From NCBI GenBank assembly GCA_958423465.1, contig CATZRD010000004.1:1-64000 (forward strand): a stretch of 64,000 bases of DNA, read 5' to 3'. Every line of letters begins with the position of its first letter. The first letter of the stretch is position 1. The notes under the pieces are model-generated. The model ran no database searches, was not told where the DNA came from, and saw only the letters and a program-made list of their open reading frames with translations. Position numbers and translations under genes: made by a program. This document shows positions 49,457-57,820 of the stretch, one piece after another. Source of the stretch: an uncultured Oscillospiraceae bacterium. Its GTDB lineage: Bacteria > Bacillota > Clostridia > Oscillospirales > Oscillospiraceae.

Positions 49457-52156
49457 TTACCGCAGCACCGCGCCCAGCTCCCGCTCCAGGGCCTCCAGGA
49501 TGGTCCTGACCTCCTCGTCGGCCTCGGCGGCCAGAATGCTCCGCTCGTCGGAGCGGAGGGTCAGACTGAAGGCCACGGACTTGTATCCGGCGGCCACGCC
49601 CTTGCCCTGATAGATGTCGAAGAGGGTCACGTCCTTCAGGAGCCTGCCGCCGGCCTTCCGGATGCAGTCCTCCAGCGCGCCCACGGTCAGGTCCTTCCCG
49701 CAGACCACGGCGATATCCCGGCTGACGGCGGGGAACTTGGGCAGGGGCGTGTAGACGGGGTCGGCGCCTTTGGCCTGGAACAGGGCGTCGAAGTCCAGCT
49801 CCGCGCAGTACAGCTCCGCGTCCACGCCGTAATTGCGGGCCGTCAGGGGATGGATCTGACCCAGCACGCCCAGACGGATGTCCCCGGCCCACACCGCGGC
49901 GCAGCGGCCCGGGTGATAGGAGGGGTTGTCCGTTTCCGCCCGGAAGGAGACGTTTTCCACCCGGAGGTCCTTCAAAATGGCCTCCGCCGCGCCCTTCAGG
50001 ACGAAGAAATCCATATCGCCGCCGTAGGCGCCCATGCTCAGCAGCTTCTTCTCCACGGCCAGGCCGTTGTCCCCGCCGGGGAGATAGATCCGGCCGATCT
50101 CGTAGAGCCTGGCGGACTTGTTGCGGTAGTTGTAGTTCCGGGTCAGGGTCTCCAGCATGGAGGGCAGCACCGTGGTGCGCATGATGGAGGTGTCCTCCCC
50201 CAGGGGGTTGCAGATGCGCAGGGACTGACGGCGGGGATCGTCGGCGGCCCAGCGGATCTTGTCGTAGTAGGCGGGGGAGATGAAGGAGTAGGTGATGATC
50301 TCGTCATAGCCGCAGGAGCGGGCCAGCTCCCCCAGACGGCGCTCCAGCTGCTGGGCGGGGGAATAGCCGCCCTGGGTGGTCTCGCCCCGCTGGAGGGTGC
50401 AGGGGATGTTGTTGTAGCCGTAGAACCGGGCCACTTCCTCCGCCAGGTCCGGCATCCGGCGCACGTCGCCCCGCCAGGAGGGGACCGTGACCTGACGGCC
50501 CTCCACCTGGAAGCCCAGACTGGTCAGGATGCGGACCATCTCGCTCTCGGCCACGTCGGTGCCCAGCAGGGCGTTGATCTTATCCGGCTCCAGAGGCAGC
50601 ACCGTGGGCTGGGGGACGCAGTTGAGGATGTCGATGCAGCCGTCTACCACCTGGCCGGCTCCCAGCAGCTCCACCAGCTCGCAGGCCCGGTTGACGGCGG
50701 GCAGGGTGTTCATGGGGTCCAGGCCCTTCTCAAACTTGGCGCTGGCCTCGGTGCGCATCCCCAGGGCCAGAGCGCCCTTGCGGATGCAGGTGCCGTCGAA
50801 GCAGGCGGACTCGAACACCACGTCGGCGGTGTCGGCCACGATCTCGGAATTCTCGCCGCCCATGATGCCCGCCAGGCCCACGGCCCGGGTCTCGTCGGCG
50901 ATGACCAGATGGTTGGCGCCGAGCCGGCGGACCTGGCCGTCCAGGGTGGTCAGCTCCTCGCCCTCCCGGGCCCGGCGGACGATGATCTTTCCGCCCTTCA
51001 CGTAGCGGTAGTCAAAGGCGTGCATGGGCTGGCCGTATTCCAGCATGACGTAGTTGGTGATGTCCACGATGTTGTTGATGGGCCGCACGCCCATGCTCCG
51101 CAGCCGCTCCCGCATCCACTTGGGGGAGGGGGCGATCTTTACATTGCGGACCATCCGGGCGGTGTACCGGGGCACCAGATCGGCGTCGGGGGTCTCCACG
51201 TCCAGCAGGTCCCAGAGGCAGCCCTCCGCCCCGCCCTTCACCTGGGGGGTGTGGAGCCGCAGCTCGGAGCCGAAGGTGGCGGCGGCCTCCCGGGCCAGAC
51301 CGATGACGGAGAGGCAGTCCGGCCGGTTGGGGGTGATCTCGAACTCCACCACATGGTCGTCGGCGTTGATGACGGGCTTGATGTCGTCGCCGGGCTTGCA
51401 GTCCTCGTGGAGGACGAAAATGCCGTCAGGGATGCAGTGGGGGAACTCCGCCTGCTGGGCGTGGAGGTCCGCCAGGGTGCAGACGGTTCCGGTCTTGGTG
51501 TTGTAGGCCACCAGGTCGCCCGCATGGAGATTCGGGCAGGGGGTGGTGACGACGGCGGCGGAGGGGCCGTCCTTCTCAGCGTAGGACAGCGCGCAGGTCC
51601 ACAGGCCGTCCCCGGCGCTCTTGACGGCCTCCACCCTGGCGGCCACCACAGGGCCGTAGATCTTATGCCCGGGCTGGACGTCCGCGGGGATGGAGGGCTT
51701 GTCCGGGTCCAGAGGATGATAGTCCCCCAGAATGGCGGCGGGGGTGATGACCGCGTAGGGGAAGTCCCGGGTGTCCAGACCCAGCTCGTCCAGACCGCAC
51801 ATCATGCCGTTGGACAAAACGCCCCGGAGATTGCCCTTTTCGATCTTTTTGCCCCCGGGGAGGGTGGACTTGTGCAGGGCCACGGGCACCAGGTCGCCTA
51901 CGTGGATGTTCCAGGCCCCGGTGACGATCTGGAGGGGGTCCTCCCCGCCCGCGTCCACCTGGCAGACCCACATATGGTCGCTGTTGGGGTGGCGCTCCAT
52001 GGACAGGATCTGGCCCACTACCACGTTGGAGATCTCCGAGCCCAGGTCCTCGGTGGTCTCCACCTTGGACCCGGAGATGGTCATGGCCTCGGCGAATTCC
52101 TTATCGGAGGCGTCCACGGTGACGAACTCGTTGAGCCATTTACGGGATAAATTCAT
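49457..52156 (-). CDS. pheT: Phenylalanyl-tRNA synthetase beta subunit
   Basis: An 899-aa beta subunit; about 800 is usual. The N-terminal EMAP-II-like tRNA-binding domain spans residues 40-120 (VVVGQI, WVCQVDAG, IVTGAWNI). An apparent second, diverged copy follows at about 165-225 (VVAARV, WTCALS, VVTTPCPNLHAGDLV). Then come the B3/4 editing domain (EITPNRPDCLSVIGLARE), the B5 domain, the catalytic-like core and the C-terminal anticodon-binding FDX-ACB domain. It works as an alpha2-beta2 enzyme charging tRNA-Phe. It lies 18 bases after pheS. Confidence 0.95.
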   Translation of the reverse strand: MNLSRKWLNEFVTVDASDKEFAEAMTISGSKVETTEDLGSEISNVVVGQILSMERHPNSDHMWVCQVDAGGEDPLQIVTGAWNIHVGDLVPVALHKSTLPGGKKIEKGNLRGVLSNGMMCGLDELGLDTRDFPYAVITPAAILGDYHPLDPDKPSIPADVQPGHKIYGPVVAARVEAVKSAGDGLWTCALSYAEKDGPSAAVVTTPCPNLHAGDLVAYNTKTGTVCTLADLHAQQAEFPHCIPDGIFVLHEDCKPGDDIKPVINADDHVVEFEITPNRPDCLSVIGLAREAAATFGSELRLHTPQVKGGAEGCLWDLLDVETPDADLVPRYTARMVRNVKIAPSPKWMRERLRSMGVRPINNIVDITNYVMLEYGQPMHAFDYRYVKGGKIIVRRAREGEELTTLDGQVRRLGANHLVIADETRAVGLAGIMGGENSEIVADTADVVFESACFDGTCIRKGALALGMRTEASAKFEKGLDPMNTLPAVNRACELVELLGAGQVVDGCIDILNCVPQPTVLPLEPDKINALLGTDVAESEMVRILTSLGFQVEGRQVTVPSWRGDVRRMPDLAEEVARFYGYNNIPCTLQRGETTQGGYSPAQQLERRLGELARSCGYDEIITYSFISPAYYDKIRWAADDPRRQSLRICNPLGEDTSIMRTTVLPSMLETLTRNYNYRNKSARLYEIGRIYLPGGDNGLAVEKKLLSMGAYGGDMDFFVLKGAAEAILKDLRVENVSFRAETDNPSYHPGRCAAVWAGDIRLGVLGQIHPLTARNYGVDAELYCAELDFDALFQAKGADPVYTPLPKFPAVSRDIAVVCGKDLTVGALEDCIRKAGGRLLKDVTLFDIYQGKGVAAGYKSVAFSLTLRSDERSILAAEADEEVRTILEALERELGAVLR

Positions 52157-52174
52157 TTCAACTGCGCCCCTTTC

Positions 52175-53200
52175 TTAAAACTGCTCCAGGAATCGGACGT
52201 CGTTTTCAAAGATCAGCCGCAGGTCGGCAATCTTGAACCGGCGCATGGCCAGACGCTCCAGCCCCATGCCGAAGGCCCAGCCGGAGTACACCTCCGGATC
52301 GATTCCGCTCATCTCCAGCACCCGGGGATGGATCATGCCGGCGCCCAGCACCTCGATCCAGCCCTCGCCCTTGCAGGTGGGGCAGCCCTTGCCGCCGCAC
52401 TTGTGGCACTGCACGTCCATCTCGCAGCTGGGCTCGGTGAAGGGGAAGTGGTGGGGGCGGAAGCGGGTGACGGTGCCCTTGCCGAACAGCTGCTCCATGA
52501 CGGCGTTGAGGGTGCCCTTCAGATCCGCCATGGTGACGCCCTTGTCGATGACCATGCCCTCCACCTGGTGGAACATGGGGGAGTGGGTGGCGTCCGCCTC
52601 GTCCTTCCGGTACACCCGGCCGGGGGCCACGATGCGGATGGGCAGCTTCATGGTCTCCATGGCGTGGACCTGCATGGGGGAGGTCTGGGAGCGGAGCATC
52701 ACCCGGCTGTCCGTGTCAAAATAGAAGGTGTCGGACCAGTCCCGGGAGGGGTGGCCCTCCTCGGCGTTCAGCCGGTCAAAGTTGTAGTAGGCCAGCTCCA
52801 CCTCCGGCCCGTCCAGAATGGTGAAGCCCATGCCCACAAAGATGTCCTTCAGCTCGTCCAGAGCGATATACATGGGGTGCTTGTGGCCCAGCTCCACCGG
52901 CCGGCCGGGGATGGTCACGTCCAGGGCCTCGTCGGCCAGCCGCCGGTCCAGCGCGGCGGCCTCCAGCGCCCGGCCCTGCTCCTCCAGGGCCTTCTCCAGG
53001 GCGGCGCGGACGTCGTTGGCCAGCTGGCCCATAATGGGGCGCTCCTCGGCGGAGAGCCGGCCCATCTGCTTTAAAACGGCGGTCAGCTCCCCCTTCTTGC
53101 CCAGGTACTGGACCCGCAGGGCGTCCAGCTCCGCGGCGGCCTTGGCACCCGCGAAGGCGCTCAGCGCCTCGGCCCGGATCTTTGCTAACTGTTCTTTCAT
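52175..53200 (-). CDS. pheS: Phenylalanyl-tRNA synthetase alpha subunit
   Basis: A 341-aa class II synthetase subunit. An N-terminal coiled-coil arm (residues 1-90) is followed by the catalytic core with motif 2 around HSPMFHQVEGM and motif 3 in GWAFGMGLERLAM. RPHHFPFTEPSCEMDV is the family signature, and a CxxC-type zinc-like insertion (CHKCGGKGCPTCKG) is seen near residue 265. The ATG at 53200 has AAAGGAAG upstream. A longer frame extends into the T-box leader but is not real. Expression should follow the T-box. Confidence 0.95.
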   Translation of the reverse strand: MKEQLAKIRAEALSAFAGAKAAAELDALRVQYLGKKGELTAVLKQMGRLSAEERPIMGQLANDVRAALEKALEEQGRALEAAALDRRLADEALDVTIPGRPVELGHKHPMYIALDELKDIFVGMGFTILDGPEVELAYYNFDRLNAEEGHPSRDWSDTFYFDTDSRVMLRSQTSPMQVHAMETMKLPIRIVAPGRVYRKDEADATHSPMFHQVEGMVIDKGVTMADLKGTLNAVMEQLFGKGTVTRFRPHHFPFTEPSCEMDVQCHKCGGKGCPTCKGEGWIEVLGAGMIHPRVLEMSGIDPEVYSGWAFGMGLERLAMRRFKIADLRLIFENDVRFLEQF

Positions 53201-53256
53201 CGGTGCGTTCTTCCTTTCAGAGGTTGATCGTGATGTCCCGCCCCTTGGCGGGAAAC

Positions 53257-53495
53257 AAATAAAAAAGCCCCCGTCCCGATCTGGGGACGAAAGGCTCACC
53301 TTCCGCGGTACCACCCGCATTCGCGCCGTGCCCGGCGCGCGCTTGCCGCCCCTGTAACGGTGGGCCTCCGTCCCGCTCTCGCGGGCCGCTCCCGGGCGAA
53401 CCAAACGACACGCTCCAGGCAGGCTCTCAGCCGGTGACCCGCCCTCTCTTAGGACCGCAAGCTCGTTATTTTCCCGTTCCTCGCATTTGAACTTT
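53257..53495 (-). promoter_or_regulatory. T-box leader controlling pheS-pheT
   Basis: The antiterminator core GGTGGTACCGCGG is present on the minus strand at 53315-53303, preceded by AATGCG. The terminator hairpin follows (CGTCCC-GGGACG, 53295-53267) with a TTTTTT run at 53266-53261. A leader of about 190 bases with stem I-like inverted repeats lies upstream. The element senses uncharged tRNA, here expected to be tRNA-Phe from the gene it controls; I did not fix the specifier codon. Confidence 0.93.
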
Positions 53496-53499
53496 TCTC

Positions 53500-53528
53500 T
53501 TTATATCACAAAACCGCTTGAAATGCAA
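53500..53528 (-). promoter_or_regulatory. Promoter of the pheST T-box transcript
   Basis: On the minus strand TTGCAT (53528-53523) and TATAAA (53505-53500) are 17 bases apart, with TGA before the -10. It overlaps the divergent nnrD promoter. Confidence 0.7.
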
Positions 53529-53546
53529 GAGGGAAATCGATATAAT
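53518..53546 (+). promoter_or_regulatory. Promoter of nnrD
   Basis: TTGAAA (53518-53523) and a consensus TATAAT (53541-53546) are 17 bases apart. The -35 shares bases with the -35 of the opposite pheST promoter. Confidence 0.7.
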
Positions 53547-53569
53547 AGCGACCAGCGAACGAGAGGGGG

Positions 53570-54427
53570 ATGCCTGTGGGAGCGGAGAACGGGGTGACGT
53601 ACATCGGACGGGACATGGTCCGGCGACTGCTGCCAGAGCGGGACCCCATGGGCCACAAGGGGACCTTTGGCCGGATCTGCGTCTACGGCGGGTCCGTGGG
53701 CTACACCGGGGCCCCGGTGTTCGCCGCCGAGGCCGCCGTCCGCTGCGGCAGCGGGCTGGTGACCCTTCTGACGCCGGCGGAGGTCTACCCCATCGCGGCG
53801 GCCCGGTGCGTCTGCGCCATGGCGCGGCCCGCGCCGGAGGACGCTTCCGGCCTGCTGGCGGCCATGGCCGCCGCCGACGCGGCGGTGATCGGTCCCGGCC
53901 TGGGCCGGGGGGAGACGGCGGAGAAAAACGTGCTGGCCCTGCTGCGGGCGCTGGAGACGCCGGCAGTGCTGGACGCCGACGGCATAAACGCGGCGGCGGC
54001 GCATATAGATATCCTGACAGACAGGCGGTCTCCCACCGTGGTCACCCCCCACGAGGGGGAGTTCCGGCGGCTGGGCGGGGACCTGACCCGGGGGCGGCGG
54101 CAGGCCGCGGCGGACTTTGCCCGCCGCCGCGGCTGCGTGCTGGTGCTGAAGGGGCCGGGGACTCTGGTGGCCGCCCCGGACGGACGGCTGGCGGAGAACA
54201 CCACCGGCAACGACGGCTGCGCCAAGGGCGGCAGCGGCGACGTGCTGGCGGGGATGATCGCCTCCCTCATGGGACAGGGAGCGAAGCCCTGGGAGGCGGC
54301 GGTGTGCGCCGTATGGCTCCACGGACGGGCGGCGGACCTGTGCCGGGACCGGCTCACCGCCTACGCCATGACCCCGGCGGATATGGTCGCCTGCCTGCCG
54401 GACGTGTTCCGGGAGCTTCTGGAATAA
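53570..54427 (+). CDS. nnrD: NAD(P)H-hydrate dehydratase (ATP/ADP-dependent)
   Basis: A 285-aa YjeF C-terminal-type ribokinase-fold enzyme that repairs damaged NAD(P)H hydrates. Motifs are GTFGRICVYGGSVGYTGAP near residue 30, PGLGRGETAEKN, VVTPHEGEF and the phosphate-binding GNDGCAKGGSGDVLAGMI near 225. The N-terminal epimerase (NnrE) domain found fused in many bacteria is absent, and no separate nnrE is in the window. The ATG at 53570 lies close to GAGAGGGGG; a GTG at 53576 is an alternative start. Confidence 0.92.
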   Translation: MPVGAENGVTYIGRDMVRRLLPERDPMGHKGTFGRICVYGGSVGYTGAPVFAAEAAVRCGSGLVTLLTPAEVYPIAAARCVCAMARPAPEDASGLLAAMAAADAAVIGPGLGRGETAEKNVLALLRALETPAVLDADGINAAAAHIDILTDRRSPTVVTPHEGEFRRLGGDLTRGRRQAAADFARRRGCVLVLKGPGTLVAAPDGRLAENTTGNDGCAKGGSGDVLAGMIASLMGQGAKPWEAAVCAVWLHGRAADLCRDRLTAYAMTPADMVACLPDVFRELLE

Positions 54428-54454
54428 GAGGAATCAGATCAAGGAGGAAGAACT

Positions 54455-55141
54455 GTGCGAAAAGCCCTGCTTTTTGCACCAATGCTGCTGCTCCTGCTCA
54501 CCGCCTGCGGCGGGGAGGAGAAAGATCCGGCGGCCGCGCTCCAGCAGGAGTACGCCGCCCTGTCCGCCGCCACCATGGAGGCGGACGTCACCTGCAACTA
54601 CGACGACGAGGTCCGGCAGTATACGCTCCTGTGCGCCTACACACCGGCCAGCAGTACCGTCACCGTGCTGTCCCCGTCCAATCTGGCGGGGATCTCCGCC
54701 ACCGTGTCCCAGGGGGAGCTGCGCCTCAGCTATGAGGACATCTCCCTGGACGCGGGCAGCTACTCCGCCGCGGCCATCTCGCCGGTGGCGGCCCTGCCCA
54801 GGCTCATGGAGGCGGCGGCCCGGGGCTACATCACCGAGCAGAGCCGGGAGACGGTGGGGGACCGGCAGTGTCTGCGCCTGGCCTGCGACCTGGACAGCCA
54901 GAAGGGGACCCTGTACACCACCTGGTTCGACGAGGAGACCCTGCTGCCCCTGCGCAGCGAGATCAGCGTGGACGGCGCGGTGGTCTACGAGGTGGCCTGG
55001 AGCCGGTTCGAGGTCACCGAGGCCGCCCCCGGCGGCGAGGACCCGGGCCAGACGGCCCCGGCGCCTGACGCGGCCCAGCCTCCGGCGGAGGATGAGGGAA
55101 GTCAGGCCCCGGCGGGAGACGCTTCCACGGTACAGCAATAG
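54455..55141 (+). CDS. Lipoprotein of unknown function
   Basis: A 228-aa exported protein starting with GTG behind AAGGAGGAAGAACT. The signal peptide ends in a lipobox (LLLLTAC). The mature part has alternating beta-strand character with repeated pairs (TCNYDDEVRQYTLLCAY, LRLACDLDSQKGTLYTTWFDEETLLPLRSEI), recalling the LolA/LppX-type half-barrel lipoproteins of Clostridia. A Pro/Ala/Glu-rich tail follows. No firm family assignment. It follows nnrD by 27 bases and may share its transcript. Confidence 0.75.
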   Translation: MRKALLFAPMLLLLLTACGGEEKDPAAALQQEYAALSAATMEADVTCNYDDEVRQYTLLCAYTPASSTVTVLSPSNLAGISATVSQGELRLSYEDISLDAGSYSAAAISPVAALPRLMEAAARGYITEQSRETVGDRQCLRLACDLDSQKGTLYTTWFDEETLLPLRSEISVDGAVVYEVAWSRFEVTEAAPGGEDPGQTAPAPDAAQPPAEDEGSQAPAGDASTVQQ

Positions 55142-55153
55142 GAAAACAGGCGG

Positions 55154-55237
55154 GCGGGAGAGACTTCTCCCGCTCCCTGCCGCGTCCGCCGGCGGGCGGC
55201 GGGAATCCGCGATACGGCGGGCCGGAGGACCGGCCCG
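55154..55237 (+). repeat. Two hairpins before the acetyltransferase gene
   Basis: An 8-bp stem (55154-55161 with 55166-55173, loop GACT) and an 8-bp G+C stem (55218-55225 with 55230-55237, loop AGGA) lie in the gap. The second ends just before the AAAGGAGG site and might influence translation. Neither has a T run. Confidence 0.4.
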
Positions 55238-55254
55238 AAAGGAGGAGCCACACC

Positions 55255-55869
55255 ATGCCTATGAAGGACCATCTGCACACGGGGGAGCTGTATCTGCCCC
55301 ATGACGAGGAGATTATGCGGGACCAGCTCCGGCGGCTGGACCGCCTGTACGATTTCAACATGACCCGGCCCATCGAGCTGGACAGGCGGGAGGAGCTGCT
55401 GCGGGAGATGTTCGCGGAGATCGGGGAGAACTGCTACATCGAGCCGCCCCTCCACTCCAATTTCGGCGGCGGCCACGTCCACTTCGGCAAAAACATCTAC
55501 GCGAATTTCGGCCTGACCCTGGTGGACGACACCCACATCTATGTGGGGGACTACACCATGTTCGGCCCCAACGTGGTGGTGGCCACGGCGGGACACCCCA
55601 TCCTCCCGGAGCTGCGGCAGCAGGGGTATCAGTACAACGCCCCCGTCCGTATCGGCAAAAACTGCTGGATCGGCGCGGGGGTGGTGATCGTGCCCGGCGT
55701 CACCATCGGCGACAACGTGGTGGTGGGCGCGGGCAGCGTGGTCACAAGGGACCTGCCATCGGACGTGGTGGCCGTGGGGAACCCCTGCCGGGTCCTGCGG
55801 CCGGTGGGCCAGCGGGACAGGGAATTCTACTTCAAGGACCGGCGGATCCCCGGGGACCTGCTGGGATAG
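55255..55869 (+). CDS. Maltose/galactoside O-acetyltransferase family protein
   Basis: A 204-aa left-handed beta-helix acetyltransferase. An N-terminal helical Mac domain (GELYLPHDEEIMRDQLRRLDRLYDFN) precedes hexapeptide repeats. Conserved features are SNFGGGHVHFGKNIYANFG, the catalytic-His region VATAGHPI and VRIGKNCWIGAGVVIVPGVTIGD. It acetylates a sugar hydroxyl from acetyl-CoA, probably for detoxification of non-metabolised sugars. The start at 55255 has AAAGGAGG upstream; a second ATG lies two codons in. Confidence 0.92.
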   Translation: MPMKDHLHTGELYLPHDEEIMRDQLRRLDRLYDFNMTRPIELDRREELLREMFAEIGENCYIEPPLHSNFGGGHVHFGKNIYANFGLTLVDDTHIYVGDYTMFGPNVVVATAGHPILPELRQQGYQYNAPVRIGKNCWIGAGVVIVPGVTIGDNVVVGAGSVVTRDLPSDVVAVGNPCRVLRPVGQRDREFYFKDRRIPGDLLG

Positions 55870-55907
55870 CGGCGCTTGCCTATACAAAAGAGCGGAAAGG
55901 ATATGCC

Positions 55908-57068
55908 ATGGATAGTACGTTGAAGCGGACCTGGGCGGAGATCGATCTGGACGCCCTGGCCCATAACTACCGGCGTCTGCGGGAGCGGATGGGGCCCGCC
56001 TCCCGGTTCCTGGGAGTGGTGAAGGCGGACGCCTACGGCCACGGGGCGGTAGAGGTGGCCCGTTCTCTGGCGGCCCTGGGGGCGGAGTATCTGGCGGTGT
56101 CCAGCATCGACGAGGCCGGCGAGCTGCGCCGGGCGGGCGTCCGGCTGCCTATTCTCCAACTGGGGCTGACCCCGCCGGAGCAGACGGAGCGGGTGCTGAG
56201 CTGCGGCGTGACCCAGTCGGTGTACAGTCTGGACGCGGCGGAGGCGTTCTCCCGGCGGGCGGAGGCCCTGGGGCAGAGAATGCGCTGCCACATCAAGCTG
56301 GATACCGGTATGTCCCGTCTGGGCTTCCCCTGCGACGAGGCGAATTTTCAGCGGTCCCTGGAGGAGATCTGCCGGGCGTGCCGCCTGCCGGGGCTGGAGG
56401 CGGAGGGCATCTTCACCCACTTCGCCGTGTCTGACGAGCCGGAGGGGGAGGCGTACACCCTTATGCAGCATCGGCGGTTCGCCGCCATGCTCGGCGCTCT
56501 GGAGGAGCGGGGCGTCACCTTCGCCATCCGCCACTGCGCCAACAGCGGCGCCGCCGCCGGCTATCCCCAGTTCGCCTACGATATGTTCCGGCCCGGGATC
56601 CTCACCTACGGCGTGGGGGATCAGGCCCAGGCCCTGGGCCTGCGGCCGGTGATGACCCTGAAGTCCACGGTGGGCTGCGTGCGGCATCTGGGACCTGACA
56701 CCGCCGTCAGCTACGGCCTGACCTTCCGCACCCGGCGGCCCAGCCGGGTGGGGGTGCTGCCTATCGGCTACGCCGACGGGCTCCACCGGGTCCTCTCCAA
56801 CCGCTGGCAGGTGTGGACGCCTTACGGCGCCGCGCCGCTGGTGGGCCGGATCTGCATGGATATGTGCATGGCGGATCTGACGGACCTGCCCCAGGTGAAG
56901 GAGGGGGACGAGGTGGAGATCTTCGGCCCCCACCTCAGCGTCAACGACATGGCCAGGGCCGCCGGGACCATCTCCTACGAGCTGACCTGCGCCGTGAGCC
57001 GCCGGGTCCCCCGGGTGTACTTCCGGGACGGCCGGGAGACCGCCCGGGAGCTGCTGCTCCGGGGCTGA
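55908..57068 (+). CDS. alr: Alanine racemase
   Basis: A 386-aa PLP-dependent enzyme making D-alanine for cell-wall synthesis. The PLP lysine is in VVKADAYGHGA near residue 39, and the opposing catalytic tyrosine in VSYGLTFRT near 267. GRICMDMCMADLTD is the C-terminal family motif. Length is typical. GAAAGGATATGCC precedes the ATG. mazF follows, as alr precedes ndoAI-ndoA in Bacillus, but here the antitoxin gene is missing. Confidence 0.95.
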   Translation: MDSTLKRTWAEIDLDALAHNYRRLRERMGPASRFLGVVKADAYGHGAVEVARSLAALGAEYLAVSSIDEAGELRRAGVRLPILQLGLTPPEQTERVLSCGVTQSVYSLDAAEAFSRRAEALGQRMRCHIKLDTGMSRLGFPCDEANFQRSLEEICRACRLPGLEAEGIFTHFAVSDEPEGEAYTLMQHRRFAAMLGALEERGVTFAIRHCANSGAAAGYPQFAYDMFRPGILTYGVGDQAQALGLRPVMTLKSTVGCVRHLGPDTAVSYGLTFRTRRPSRVGVLPIGYADGLHRVLSNRWQVWTPYGAAPLVGRICMDMCMADLTDLPQVKEGDEVEIFGPHLSVNDMARAAGTISYELTCAVSRRVPRVYFRDGRETARELLLRG

Positions 57069-57112
57069 GGACAAAGAGAAAAGCAGAGCGGACCGCCGCC
57101 CCGCCGCCGGGA

Positions 57113-57162
57113 CGGAGGCCCGCCCTTTTTTCGCCGCCGGGTGTCCGCCGCCGGGGCCTCCG
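57113..57162 (+). repeat. Inverted repeat between alr and mazF
   Basis: CGGAGGCCC (57113-57121) and GGGCCTCCG (57154-57162) are exact reverse complements around a 32-base centre that contains TTTTTT. It may act as an alr terminator or regulate mazF. Confidence 0.4.
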
Positions 57163-57271
57163 CATAGAATACTGCGGGGGTGGGAAACGACCGGTATAAA
57201 TTCCGCGGTCGCGTGGGAGAATGATAGTGGTCCAGTTGATTGGACACTTCTTCCGGCGGAGTGTGAACTTT

Positions 57272-57637
57272 GTGGATACAAGCGTGAAACGCGGCGACAT
57301 CTATTACGCCGATCTCAGCCCGGTGGTGGGCAGCGAGCAGGGGGGCGTGCGGCCCGTGCTGATCGTCCAGAACGACACCGGCAACCGATACAGCCCCACG
57401 GTCATCGCGGCGGCGATCACCTCCCAGACCGGGAAGGCGCGCCTGCCCACCCATATCGAGCTGGAGGCGCAGCGGTATGGACTTTCCCGGGATTCCGTGG
57501 TGCTGCTGGAGCAGATCCGGACGCTGGATAAGCGGCGTCTGCGGGAGAAGATGGGCCGGGTGGACAGGGAACTGATGGACAAAGTGGACGCGGCCATCGC
57601 GGTGAGCTTCGGCCTGCACAGCGACCGGCTGGTGTGA
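57272..57637 (+). CDS. mazF: MazF/EndoA-type endoribonuclease toxin
   Basis: A 121-aa (from GTG 57272) type II toxin of the MazF/PemK family, a sequence-specific mRNA interferase. Conserved features are KRGDIYYADLSPVVGSEQGG, RPVLIVQND and LLEQIRTLDKRRL, all close to Bacillus NdoA (EndoA). The GTG has GGAG 10 bases upstream and gives a product of typical length; an ATG at 57221 would add 17 residues and has a site too close. No antitoxin frame fits in the 150-base gap after alr, so regulation must come from elsewhere. Confidence 0.9.
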   Translation: MDTSVKRGDIYYADLSPVVGSEQGGVRPVLIVQNDTGNRYSPTVIAAAITSQTGKARLPTHIELEAQRYGLSRDSVVLLEQIRTLDKRRLREKMGRVDRELMDKVDAAIAVSFGLHSDRLV

Positions 57638-57660
57638 CGCCCAGGGGGCGGACAAAAAGG

Positions 57661-57690
57661 GACGGGAGGGAGCGAGCGCTCTCTCCCGTC
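57661..57690 (+). terminator. Hairpin after mazF
   Basis: A 13-bp stem with one G-U pair (57661-57673 with 57678-57690, loop GAGC). No T run. Confidence 0.5.
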
Positions 57691-57719
57691 CCTGCGCTGC
57701 CGTGGAAATGGGGAAAATG

Positions 57720-57748
57720 TTGCTTCTCCTGGTGATTTATGGTAAAAT
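57720..57748 (+). promoter_or_regulatory. Promoter of the 784-aa lipoprotein gene
   Basis: TTGCTT (57720-57725) and TAAAAT (57743-57748) are 17 bases apart, with an extended TGG before the -10. Confidence 0.65.
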
Positions 57749-57820
57749 GATGGCAGGTAAACTCCAAATACAGAACGCCGCGTTTTTGCCCGCGTGCCAT
57801 GAACACCAGGAGGGATTGCT

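Noticed and set aside
49415..52150. A 911-codon open frame on the plus strand
   Set aside because: It is fully antisense to pheT, with shadow-like composition and no motif.
57069..57271. A hidden MazE-like antitoxin gene before mazF
   Set aside because: No frame of adequate length with a start and ribosome site exists between alr and mazF.
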